From contig JALSJL010000044.1 of the NCBI GenBank assembly GCA_026989405.1, forward strand, positions 1 to 6,019: 6,019 nucleotides of DNA, in the 5' to 3' direction. A model generated the notes under the pieces. It saw only the letters and a list, made by a program, of their open reading frames with translations, had not been told where the DNA came from and did no database searches. The DNA comes from Marinosulfonomonas sp. (GTDB taxonomy: Bacteria > Pseudomonadota > Alphaproteobacteria > Rhodobacterales > Rhodobacteraceae). Shown piece after piece: positions 1-5,434 of this stretch. Within the stretch, counting starts at the first letter, position 1. Every line of letters starts with the position of its first letter. Both the position numbers and the translations under genes were made by a program.

Positions 1-100
1 TGGCCAACACCCGCCCTGCGTCGCTCGCCCCGCGGCCCGCGCCGCCGTTTCCCCTTGAATGTCGCGCGCCATCCAATACCTGTGTCGTGACCGCACAAGA

Positions 101-133
101 CAACGCAAAAACCAACGCAAAAAACAACAAGGA
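101..133 (+). repeat. A-rich tandem repeat leader with Shine-Dalgarno
   Basis: The 11-mer CAACGCAAAAA occurs twice with a 12-nt period (101-111 and 113-123). A CAACAAGGA segment follows, whose AAGGA (129-133) sits 8 nt before the ATG at 142 and fixes that start. The segment is strikingly A-rich and unstructured next to the very GC-rich DNA before it. An inferred role is a single-stranded ribosome loading site. Further upstream, TTGAAT at 55-60 could be a -35 element, but I see no convincing -10, so no promoter is called. The rest of 1-100 shows nothing recognisable. Confidence 0.6.
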
Positions 134-141
134 CATACCCG

Positions 142-444
142 ATGACCGTCATTCTTCACAACGACGACGCCCTGCACGGCTTTGACGCCGCCCAGGAATT
201 TGCCGAAGAGGTGCTGCAAAAGGAAATCAAGGGCCGCAGGTGGGACATGCTGACCCGCGTCGATGTCTGGGTGGCCGATGAAAACGCCCAGAAGGGCGGA
301 CCCGACGACAAGCGATGCTCGATGGAGGCCCACCCGGCGGGCCGGAAACCCGTGGGCGTCAAGCACCACGCGCCCGATATCCCCGCCGCGATCCGGGGGG
401 CGGCGAAAAAGCTCGCGCGGGCCCTGGAAAAGGAACTGGGCTAG
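142..444 (+). CDS. HPF/RaiA-family ribosome-associated protein (small form)
   Basis: This 100-residue protein resembles the short HPF/RaiA (S30EA, sigma-54 modulation) proteins of alphaproteobacteria. These bind the small ribosomal subunit near the decoding centre and promote hibernation or protect idle ribosomes. The most telling stretch is the central strand and turn, with VDVWVADENAQKGGPDDKRC at about 40-59, followed by MEAHPAGRKPVGVKHHAP. A C-terminal amphipathic helix rich in Lys/Arg/Ala (about 80-99) matches the family's beta-alpha-beta-beta-beta-alpha plan. It lacks the C-terminal dimerisation domain of long HPF and is only the N-terminal domain in size. The ATG at 142 has AAGGA 8 nt upstream. 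It is not beside rpoN or ptsN, the usual context of the classical hpf gene, so it is probably a paralogue. The family call rests on motif recall, not an alignment; the hibernation role is inferred from the family. Confidence 0.8.
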   Translation: MTVILHNDDALHGFDAAQEFAEEVLQKEIKGRRWDMLTRVDVWVADENAQKGGPDDKRCSMEAHPAGRKPVGVKHHAPDIPAAIRGAAKKLARALEKELG

Positions 445-450
445 GGGCAG

Positions 451-480
451 GCCCCCAGACCCCCAGGCCCCCAGGCCCCT
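451..480 (+). repeat. Octamer tandem repeat after the HPF-like gene
   Basis: Starting 6 nt after the TAG stop there are three consecutive 8-nt units (GCCCCCAG, ACCCCCAG, GCCCCCAG) and a partial fourth (GCCCCT). The GGGGC at 444-448 can pair with several of the GCCCC blocks, so alternative hairpins are possible. No T-run follows, so an intrinsic terminator is not supported. It may be a slippage-prone simple repeat, or it may help stop or stabilise the upstream transcript. The remaining gap up to the next gene (481-539) shows only that gene's ribosome binding site. Confidence 0.7.
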
Positions 481-539
481 TGCGCCCGGCGTCGCAATCG
501 GCGAGCGTTCGCGCAAACGCAACGCCCGGAGCGCACGCC

Positions 540-983
540 ATGCCGCAAACCACCGTCTACGCCCTGACCATGCTGGCCGCCGGCATCGGCATTCCGGTGC
601 TCGCGGCGCTGAATTCGGCGCTGGGCACGCGGCTCGGCTCGCCGGTCGCCGCGGCCGTGGTGCTGTTTTTCGTCGCCACCGGCGCTGCCGTGCTGGTGTT
701 GCTGATCACTGGCCCCGGCGCGCTCCGGGGCGCGCTGGCGGCGCCGCGGCACCTGTATCTGGCGGGCTTCCTCGTGGCGTTCTACGTCTTGTCGATCACC
801 TGGGCCGCGCCGAGGTTCGGGGTCGGCAACGCGGTGTTCTTCGTGCTTCTGGGGCAGTTGATTTCCACCGCCGCCATCGACCATTTCGGCCTGTTCGGGG
901 CGCAGGTCACGCCGCTGTCGGCCAGCCGGATGCTCGGGATCGGCCTGATGGCCGCCGGCGTCGCGGTCACGCAACTGGCCTGA
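540..983 (+). CDS. DMT-family transporter of the YdcZ/DUF606 type
   Basis: A 147-residue, almost entirely hydrophobic inner-membrane protein with about five predicted helices, near residues 6-27, 35-57, 72-90, 96-115 and 128-146. The size and the segments NSALGTRLGSPVAA, VGNAVFFVLLGQLISTAAID, HFGLFG and SRMLGIGLMAAGVAV are typical of the YdcZ (DUF606) branch of the drug/metabolite transporter superfamily. Those are half-size proteins that probably dimerise. The substrate is unknown and nothing nearby suggests one. I chose the ATG at 540 because it has GGAG (528-531) 8 nt upstream and starts just before the first helix; the frame is open further upstream to 315, but that overlaps the HPF-like gene and gives Pro/Arg-rich sequence. 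It could be read through from the HPF-like gene 95 nt upstream, but a functional link is not evident. Confidence 0.85.
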   Translation: MPQTTVYALTMLAAGIGIPVLAALNSALGTRLGSPVAAAVVLFFVATGAAVLVLLITGPGALRGALAAPRHLYLAGFLVAFYVLSITWAAPRFGVGNAVFFVLLGQLISTAAIDHFGLFGAQVTPLSASRMLGIGLMAAGVAVTQLA

Positions 984-989
984 GACGCA

Positions 990-1018
990 CCGGCCCCGGC
1001 GCGATCGACCGGGGCCGG
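990..1018. terminator. GC-rich hairpin between convergent genes, possible bidirectional terminator
   Basis: CCGGCCCCGG (990-999) pairs perfectly with CCGGGGCCGG (1009-1018): a 10-bp all-GC stem with a 9-nt loop. It starts 6 nt after the transporter's stop and lies about 50 nt beyond the cold-shock gene's stop on the other strand. Neither side has a T-run, so it is not a classical intrinsic terminator. It could still block 3' exonuclease or pause polymerase from both directions. A second, weaker inverted repeat (CGGCC 1034-1038 with GGCCG 1046-1050) lies closer to the cold-shock gene's end. Confidence 0.5.
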
Positions 1019-1066
1019 CGCATGTCCGCTGAACGGCCGCTTGCGGGCCGCTCGGGCGCTTCGGCC

Positions 1067-1273
1067 CTAAAGCGTTTTCAGCTCTCCGGCCGACTGGCGC
1101 CCGTCGCGCCCCTCGACCATTTCGTAGGAAACCTTCTGGTTGTCGGCCAGCCCGGTCAGCCCGGCCTGTTCCACGGCCGAAATGTGCACGAAGACATCCT
1201 TGCCGCCGTCATCGGGCTGGATGAAGCCGAACCCTTTTGTCGTGTTGAACCATTTTACGGTGCCAGTCGCCAT
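1067..1273 (-). CDS. Cold-shock protein (CspA family)
   Basis: A 68-residue single cold-shock domain, the standard size for CspA-type RNA chaperones, which bind single-stranded RNA or DNA and melt secondary structure. It opens with MATGTVKWFN. RNP1 is KGFGFI at 13-18 and RNP2 is VFVHI at 27-31, with the expected aromatic nucleic-acid-contacting residues W8, F15, F17, F28 and H30. The C-terminal part (VSYEMVEGRDGRQSAGEL) matches the last strands of the barrel. I place the start at 1273 rather than the in-frame ATG at 1312 because GGGAGG (1284-1289) lies 10 nt upstream and the family begins at this residue. The gene is monocistronic, convergent with the transporter and divergent from the arsC-like gene. 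Whether it is cold-induced or constitutive cannot be told; its leader has notable potential structure. Confidence 0.97.
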   Translation of the reverse strand: MATGTVKWFNTTKGFGFIQPDDGGKDVFVHISAVEQAGLTGLADNQKVSYEMVEGRDGRQSAGELKTL

Positions 1274-1325
1274 GATCTGAGCGCCTCCCTTGTCAAATCC
1301 CGCCCGCGTCATGCGGCGGTGTGGT

Positions 1326-1371
1326 GCAGCCAGTGTCTTCTAGTTCTCCGGCTGCTCCTGAAAAAAGGAGC
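1326..1371 (-). promoter_or_regulatory. Competing hairpins in the cold-shock gene leader
   Basis: Read in + coordinates, GCTCCT (1354-1359) pairs with AGGAGC (1366-1371) around a 6-nt A/T loop. GCAGCC (1326-1331) pairs with GGCTGC (1350-1355). The two 6-bp stems share bases 1354-1355, so they cannot both form fully. In the - strand transcript the first hairpin hides an AGGAG motif. They lie about 50-100 nt upstream of the cold-shock ATG, inside the 217-nt divergent intergenic region. A role in temperature-dependent translation, as known for cspA-type leaders, is inference; the transcription start is not known. In the same region a weak + strand promoter for the arsC-like gene is possible (TTGTCA 1392-1397, then CATACG 1416-1421), but the -10 is poor. 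Confidence 0.35.
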
Positions 1372-1490
1372 GGTCGTCATAGAAATAGTGGTTGTCACGC
1401 TACAAAGTCTGGACGCATACGGGAAAAAATCAAGCAAAAGATTAACCCGGCGGCAACTGTCGCGTAAGGTGATGAAAAGGCGGAGAAACC

Positions 1491-1817
1491 ATGCGCGTAT
1501 TTGCACTCAAGACCTGTGACACCTGCCGAAAGGCGCTTCGGGAATTGCGGGCGGCGGGGTATCAGCCGCAGGTGGTCGATGTGCGCGCCGACGGGGTTTC
1601 GGCCGCTGATCTGGCGGGTTTTTTGCGGGAATTCGGCGCCGAACTGGTCAACCGGCGCTCGGCAACCTGGCGCGGTCTGGACGCGGCGGCGCGCGCGGGC
1701 GATCCGCTGGCCCTGCTCCAGGCCCACCCGACGCTGATGAAACGCCCGGTGATCGAGCATGACGGCCGGCTCTTTCTGGGCTGGGGGGAAGAAACCCGCG
1801 CGGCGCTCCTTGGCTGA
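1491..1817 (+). CDS. ArsC/Spx/YffB-family thioredoxin-fold protein
   Basis: A 108-residue protein with the ArsC-like variant of the thioredoxin fold. The N-terminal strand leads into LKTCDTCRKALREL, with a CxxC pair at C9 and C12 ahead of the first helix. The family's later signature is TLMKRPVIEHDGRLFLGW at about 80-97, containing the RPV cis-proline turn, and a closing helix EETRAALL. Family members include glutaredoxin-dependent arsenate reductases, the regulator Spx and YffB-type proteins of unknown substrate. The CDTC site is closer to Spx and YffB proteins than to the CGTS site of plasmid ArsC. No arsB, acr3 or arsR gene is near, so arsenate reduction is unproven and a thiol-redox role is equally likely. 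The ATG at 1491 has GGAG (1482-1485) 5 nt upstream. It is probably co-transcribed with the membrane protein 46 nt downstream. Confidence 0.85.
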   Translation: MRVFALKTCDTCRKALRELRAAGYQPQVVDVRADGVSAADLAGFLREFGAELVNRRSATWRGLDAAARAGDPLALLQAHPTLMKRPVIEHDGRLFLGWGEETRAALLG

Positions 1818-1863
1818 GCGCCCTGCCGCCCCTATCTGACACCCCACCAAACAGGAGAACGAC

Positions 1864-2220
1864 ATGCGCAACGCGGCCCTGACCCTTGGCATCATCGGTG
1901 GCATCATCGGGATGATTGTCAGGTTTTTCAGCTACGGCTACACCACGTTCATCGACTGGTTCGGCGAGGTGCCCGATCTGGCGCCGCAGGTGGAAAACGT
2001 GCAGCTCATCCGCACCGCCAGCCTTCTGGCGCCGCTTCTGGCGATCGCCGGTGGCGCGATGGCGCGCTCTCAGGCGGTGGCCGCGGGGGTGATGCTGCTG
2101 GCTTCGGCGGGGGGGATGTATTACGCTTTCGGGTTCTCGGTGTTCACGATGTTCCCGATTTCCATGTGCGCGCTCGGCGGGCTGCTGGCCCTGGCCGCGC
2201 GCCGGCCCGACGCCGCCTGA
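1864..2220 (+). CDS. Four-helix membrane protein of unknown function
   Basis: A 118-residue integral membrane protein that I do not recognise with certainty. Predicted helices lie near 4-25, 52-68, 71-88 and 92-112, with a short polar loop (FGEVPDLAPQVENVQLIR, about 33-50) between the first two. The first helix carries small-residue spacing (GIIGGIIGMI) of the kind seen in tightly packed helices and resembles the opening of DUF4064-type proteins. The tail (ARRPDAA) is short and basic, consistent with a cytoplasmic end. AGGAG (1853-1857) lies 6 nt before the ATG. It follows the arsC-like gene by 46 nt on the same strand, with no terminator seen between, so the two may share a transcript. No catalytic residues are evident. 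Confidence 0.75.
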   Translation: MRNAALTLGIIGGIIGMIVRFFSYGYTTFIDWFGEVPDLAPQVENVQLIRTASLLAPLLAIAGGAMARSQAVAAGVMLLASAGGMYYAFGFSVFTMFPISMCALGGLLALAARRPDAA

Positions 2221-2236
2221 GCCGGGACGGTCAGGC
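2215..2236. terminator. Hairpin containing both stop codons of a convergent gene pair
   Basis: GCCTGA (2215-2220) pairs with TCAGGC (2231-2236). Inside it, CCG (2222-2224) pairs with CGG (2228-2230), giving a 9-bp stem with one bulged G (2221) and a GGA triloop. The TGA stops of the membrane protein (+) and the Hint protein (-) are both within the stem, and the coding regions are only 10 nt apart. There is no T-run on either side. It may serve as a shared 3' end for both genes. Confidence 0.5.
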
Positions 2237-3163
2237 CGCCAGAATGGCCGTGCTCCGGTGGGGCAGGGTCGGCATGGGCGGCATCCCGGACGCATCGGCA
2301 ACGGCCCCGTCCAGCTGCGCCCCGGCCCATAGCCCGTTGGCGCAGACCAGAGTGTTTTCGGCAAGGGCAAGTTCGAAATACTCGACCCCGGCCAGCGGGC
2401 ATTCGACATACACGTTCTGCCCGTTCATCAGCGAGTTGGCCGGCACCAGAATTTCATCCTCGCCAAACAGATAGGCGGCGCGCCAGTCATCGACCACGAG
2501 GTGAAGGTCTTGCGACACCAGCAGGTCCTGGCCCGGGCGCCCGCCGGTCAGGGCGCCGGCCCCGATGCGCAGCGGCCGCAGGTGGGGGGACAGGACAAGC
2601 TCCAGCGCGCTGTGGCGCCGGCGCCCGACCTGCGTGATCAGTTGCAGCGATCCGTCGCGGGTCAGCACTTCGTCGCCTTCGTCGAGGTCTTCGACGGCAA
2701 TCGCCCCATGCGGCGTTTCGATCAGCGTGCCGCGCACAAGCCCGTTTGGCGACCGCTCCGAGGTCTGCGGCAAGAGCGCCAGCCTGGCCCCGGTCTGCCG
2801 GTCACCGCCAAGCGGCCGGCCCGCGAGGACCAGTCTTTCGCCTTGCCCCGTGTCGCGGCCGGGCAGGCGCAGCGTTGCGACCGCCAGCACCCGCGCCGGT
2901 GTTTCATCGGTTTTCAGGAAGCAGTCCGCAACCAGGACGGCGCCGGCCGGATAAAGCGTGCCGTCAAGATCCAGCGGATGTGACAGTGCCATGCCCGGCA
3001 GGTGTGGCGCCGTGTCTTCCAGCCGGATGCTGACGCCGCTGGCCATCCGGTGCGGCCGAAGCCGCGCGCCGGGGCCGACCGCGGCCTGCCCGTCACCAGC
3101 CGGCACGTCAAGCCCCGCGGCGAACGCGCTCAGGGTCCAGGCGTGGAGTTCGAATTCCGACAT
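2231..3163 (-). CDS. Hint-domain (Hedgehog/intein-like, Hint_2) protein lacking the catalytic Cys
   Basis: A 310-residue protein in two parts. Residues 1-130 form an N-terminal region of unknown function. From about 141 to 285 there is a Hint_2-type domain: GTLIETPHGAIAVEDLDEGD at 145-164 followed by EVLTRD, then LRPLRIGAGAL, DLLVSQDLHLVVDDWRAAYL at 213-232 followed by FGEDEILVPA, and VEYFELALAENTLVCANG. Hint domains normally self-cleave using a Cys (or Ser/Thr) two to four residues before GT.I.T. Here that segment is GLVRGT with Gly141 (codon GGG), and the His of the usual SPQHR motif is replaced by Leu220, with a His one residue later. Self-splicing is therefore doubtful. I chose the ATG at 3163; a TTG at 3181 would add six residues. 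The only ribosome-binding candidate is a weak GGGA. No signal peptide is seen. Similar proteins of Rhodobacterales are of unknown role. The gene lies 168 nt downstream of thrS on the same strand. Confidence 0.8.
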   Translation of the reverse strand: MSEFELHAWTLSAFAAGLDVPAGDGQAAVGPGARLRPHRMASGVSIRLEDTAPHLPGMALSHPLDLDGTLYPAGAVLVADCFLKTDETPARVLAVATLRLPGRDTGQGERLVLAGRPLGGDRQTGARLALLPQTSERSPNGLVRGTLIETPHGAIAVEDLDEGDEVLTRDGSLQLITQVGRRRHSALELVLSPHLRPLRIGAGALTGGRPGQDLLVSQDLHLVVDDWRAAYLFGEDEILVPANSLMNGQNVYVECPLAGVEYFELALAENTLVCANGLWAGAQLDGAVADASGMPPMPTLPHRSTAILAA

Positions 3164-3211
3164 GACGCAAAAGTCCCGCAAAAGGTAACACCGATCCTGC
3201 GCATGCTAGCA

Positions 3212-3260
3212 CCTGATCCTTACAACGGTGTTTATGCCCCGCGAATTGGGCATTATCAGG
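3212..3260. repeat. Nested inverted repeats upstream of the Hint gene
   Basis: CCTGAT (3212-3217) is mirrored by ATCAGG (3255-3260). Nested inside, ATGCCC (3234-3239) pairs with GGGCAT (3248-3253) around an 8-nt loop. The flanking internal loop is lopsided (16 nt against 1), so one continuous stem is unlikely. The region lies 48-97 nt before the Hint ATG and may be a 5' leader structure or an operator. No clear promoter is visible here for the Hint gene. Confidence 0.35.
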
Positions 3261-3311
3261 ACGATAGCGGGAAATTTCTCGGCCCGGAGGCGCGCATTTC
3301 GCCGCCGGCCA

Positions 3312-3327
3312 CTGTCCAATTGGACAG
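3312..3327. promoter_or_regulatory. Perfect 16-bp palindrome just after thrS
   Basis: CTGTCCAATTGGACAG is an exact palindrome with no spacer, beginning 4 nt past the thrS stop codon. With no unpaired centre it would fold into a 5-6 bp stem with a forced small loop. There is no U-tract on the thrS side, although TTTT follows on the + strand, where no gene ends. The symmetry suits a dimeric DNA-binding protein at least as well as a terminator. The protein that would bind is unknown. Confidence 0.5.
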
Positions 3328-3331
3328 GTTT

Positions 3332-5278
3332 TCACCGCAAATCTGGCGGTAATGCCTCTTTTGCAAGATCTTCGACAGCCTCTGCCAGCGCCACGGTCCG
3401 GGTCTGTTTTTCACCCAGCCGGCGCAGCGTCACGGTGCGGTCTTCCACTTCGCGCCCGCCGATGGCCATGATCACCGGCACCTTGGCCAGCGAATGCTCG
3501 CGCACCTTGTAGTTGATCTTTTCGTTGCGCGTGTCCGCTTCGGCGCGCAGCCCGGCGGCTTTCAGCTCGGCCACCGCTTCGTGCACGAAATCGTCCGCAT
3601 CCGACACGATCGAGGCGACAACCACCTGGCGCGGCGCCAGCCACAGCGGGAACTTGCCGGCGTGCTGTTCGATCAGGATGCCGATGAAGCGCTCGAAACT
3701 GCCGAGCGTGGCGCGGTGCAGCATCACCGGGCGGTGTTTCGCGCCATCGGCGCCGATGTAGCTCGCATCGAGCCGCTCGGGCAGCACGAAATCCACCTGG
3801 TGGGTGCCGCATTGCCAGTCGCGCCCGATGGCGTCGGTCAGAACGAACTCCAGCTTGGGGCCGTAGAACGCGCCTTCGCCGGGGTTCAGGTCAAACGTGC
3901 AGCCAGCGGCGCGGGTGGCGTTGATCAGCGCGGTTTCGGCCTTGTCCCAGACCTCGTCGGAACCCGCGCGCGTTTCGGGCCGGTCGGAAAACTTCACCTT
4001 GAAGCTGTCAAAGCCCAGATCCTTGTAAACACCGGATAAAAACTCGATGAACCGGGCGGTTTCGCTTTCGATCTGCTCTTCGGTGCAGAAGATATGCGCG
4101 TCATCCTGGGTAAAGCCGCGCACCCGCATGATGCCGTGCAGCGCGCCCGAGGGCTCATAGCGGTTGCAGGCGCCGAACTCGGCCATGCGCAGCGGCAGGT
4201 CGCGGTAGCTTTTCAGACCCTGGTTGTAGATCTGCACGTGGCAGGGGCAGTTCATCGGTTTGAGCGCGTTCACCGCCTTTTCGCGGGCGTGTTCCTCGTC
4301 CACCTCGACGATGAACATGTGCTCCTGATACTTTTCCCAGTGCCCGGAGCGTTCCCACAGCTTGCGGTCAACGACCTGCGGGGTGTTCACCTCGACATAG
4401 CCGCCGCGTCGCTGGGCCCGGCGCATGTAGTCTTGCAGCGTGGTGTAAAGCGTCCAGCCGTTGGGGTGCCAGAACACCTGGCCCGGCGCCTCTTCCTGCA
4501 TGTGAAACAGGTCCATCTCGCGGCCCAGCTTGCGGTGGTCGCGCTTGGCGGCCTCTTCCAGCATGGTCAGATGCGCCTTCAGGTCCTTGCGGTTCCTGAA
4601 ACCCACGCCATAGATGCGCTGCAGCATCGCCCGGTCGCTGTCGCCACGCCAGTAGGCGCCGGCCACGCTCATCAGCTTGATCGCATCCGCCGGCACCTGG
4701 CCCGTGTTCTGGAAATGCGGGCCGCGGCACAGGTCCTGCCAGTGGCCGTGCCAGTACATCCGCAGCGGCTCATCGCCGGGGATCGCCTCGATCAGCTCGA
4801 CCTTGTAGGGCTCGCCATTGGCCTCGTAAAACGCAATCGCCCGGTCGCGGTCCCAGATTTCGGTGGTGACGGGGTCGCGCTTGTTGATGATTTCCTTCAT
4901 CTTTTTCTCGATCGTGCCGAGGTCTTCCGGGGTGAAGGGCTCTTGCCGGTCAAAATCGTAATACCAGCCGTTTTCGATCACCGGGCCGATGGTGACCTTG
5001 ACGTCCGGCCACAGTTCCTGCACCGCGCGCGCCATGATATGGGCGGCGTCGTGGCGGATCAGTTCCAGCGCCTGTTCGTCATCGGCCATGGTGTGAATGG
5101 CAATTGACGCGTCTTCCTCGATCGGCCACTGCAGGTCCCAGTGCTTGCCGTTGACGGTGGCGGAAATCGCCTTCTTGCGCAGCGAGTTGGAGATGTCGGC
5201 CGCGACATCGGCAGGCGTGACGCCGGCCTCGTATTCGCGCGCATTGCCATCGGGGAAAGTCAGGGAAATCCGGGCCAT
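3332..5278 (-). CDS. thrS: Threonyl-tRNA synthetase
   Basis: A full-length, 648-residue class II synthetase that charges tRNA-Thr with threonine in the cytoplasm; E. coli ThrS is 642 residues. Domains in order: TGS (about 1-63), editing domain (about 65-225) with H76xxxH80 and C184xxxH188, which clear mischarged Ser-tRNA, catalytic core (about 245-540) and anticodon-binding domain (about 548-648). The zinc ligands that read the threonine hydroxyl are all present: C344 in MNCPCH, H395 in QDDAHIF and H521 in MLHRATLGS. Motif 2 is at about 363-388 (RMAEFGACNRYEPSGALHG) and motif 3 at about 524-545 (GSFERFIGILIEQ). The ATG at 5278 has a strong GAGGAGG (5285-5291) 6 nt upstream. The short leader shows no T-box, as expected outside Gram-positives. 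The E. coli neighbours infC and rplT are not downstream; a Hint gene follows instead. Confidence 0.99.
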   Translation of the reverse strand: MARISLTFPDGNAREYEAGVTPADVAADISNSLRKKAISATVNGKHWDLQWPIEEDASIAIHTMADDEQALELIRHDAAHIMARAVQELWPDVKVTIGPVIENGWYYDFDRQEPFTPEDLGTIEKKMKEIINKRDPVTTEIWDRDRAIAFYEANGEPYKVELIEAIPGDEPLRMYWHGHWQDLCRGPHFQNTGQVPADAIKLMSVAGAYWRGDSDRAMLQRIYGVGFRNRKDLKAHLTMLEEAAKRDHRKLGREMDLFHMQEEAPGQVFWHPNGWTLYTTLQDYMRRAQRRGGYVEVNTPQVVDRKLWERSGHWEKYQEHMFIVEVDEEHAREKAVNALKPMNCPCHVQIYNQGLKSYRDLPLRMAEFGACNRYEPSGALHGIMRVRGFTQDDAHIFCTEEQIESETARFIEFLSGVYKDLGFDSFKVKFSDRPETRAGSDEVWDKAETALINATRAAGCTFDLNPGEGAFYGPKLEFVLTDAIGRDWQCGTHQVDFVLPERLDASYIGADGAKHRPVMLHRATLGSFERFIGILIEQHAGKFPLWLAPRQVVVASIVSDADDFVHEAVAELKAAGLRAEADTRNEKINYKVREHSLAKVPVIMAIGGREVEDRTVTLRRLGEKQTRTVALAEAVEDLAKEALPPDLR

Positions 5279-5337
5279 GTCGGGCCTCCTCGTCGTCTTG
5301 GCGCCTACGAAACGCCCGGTTGCGGGTTTGTGCGAGC

Positions 5338-5366
5338 GATTTGCGCCTGTGCCGGGGCAAAGTCAA
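5338..5366 (-). promoter_or_regulatory. Probable thrS promoter
   Basis: On the - strand, TTGACT (5366-5361, preceded by C to give the CTTGAC common in alphaproteobacteria) is followed after 17 nt by CAAATC (5343-5338). The -35 is good and the -10 is poor, which is common in GC-rich alphaproteobacteria. Transcription would begin around 5331, giving a leader of about 50 nt. The other part of this 156-nt divergent gap holds the upstream region of the VOC gene, for which I see no convincing promoter. Confidence 0.4.
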
Positions 5367-5434
5367 GTGACGCATTTGTTCAAGACGCCATTTGGTGGCC
5401 GGGTTACCATGGCCAGGATCAACAGGAGACACTG

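Noticed and set aside
1309..1506. Possible 65-codon leader peptide upstream of the cold-shock gene on the - strand, its stop overlapping the in-frame ATG at 1312
   Set aside because: It begins inside the arsC-like gene, its composition is unlike a real protein, and the cold-shock start is better placed at 1273. Kept only as a curiosity.
263..1519. 418-codon + strand open frame
   Set aside because: It overlaps the HPF-like gene, the transporter and the antisense of the cold-shock gene, and its product is Arg/Pro/Gly-rich low-complexity sequence. It is a shadow frame in GC-rich DNA.
1491..1817. Arsenic-resistance island
   Set aside because: Only one ArsC-like gene is present, with no arsR, arsB or acr3 gene, and the CDTC site does not favour a plasmid-type arsenate reductase.
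1648..2409. 253-codon - strand open frame
   Set aside because: It is antisense to the arsC-like and membrane-protein genes and overlaps the Hint gene in another frame; the product is Arg/Pro/Gly-rich without motifs.
2501..2983. 160-codon + strand open frame inside the Hint gene
   Set aside because: It is antisense to the Hint domain, whose motifs are unmistakable on the other strand; no ribosome binding site or recognisable product.
4094..5107. 337-codon + strand open frame opposite thrS
   Set aside because: It is fully antisense to a certain gene, and its protein shows no recognisable motifs; its length is explained by the codon bias of thrS.
5279..5337. T-box or other tRNA-sensing leader for thrS
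   Set aside because: The leader is too short, with no T-box consensus or specifier stem, and such elements are not expected in alphaproteobacteria.
5141..5434. N-terminal extension of the VOC protein
   Set aside because: The upstream part is antisense to thrS and crosses the thrS promoter; the ATG at 5435 has a good AGGAG and matches the family start.
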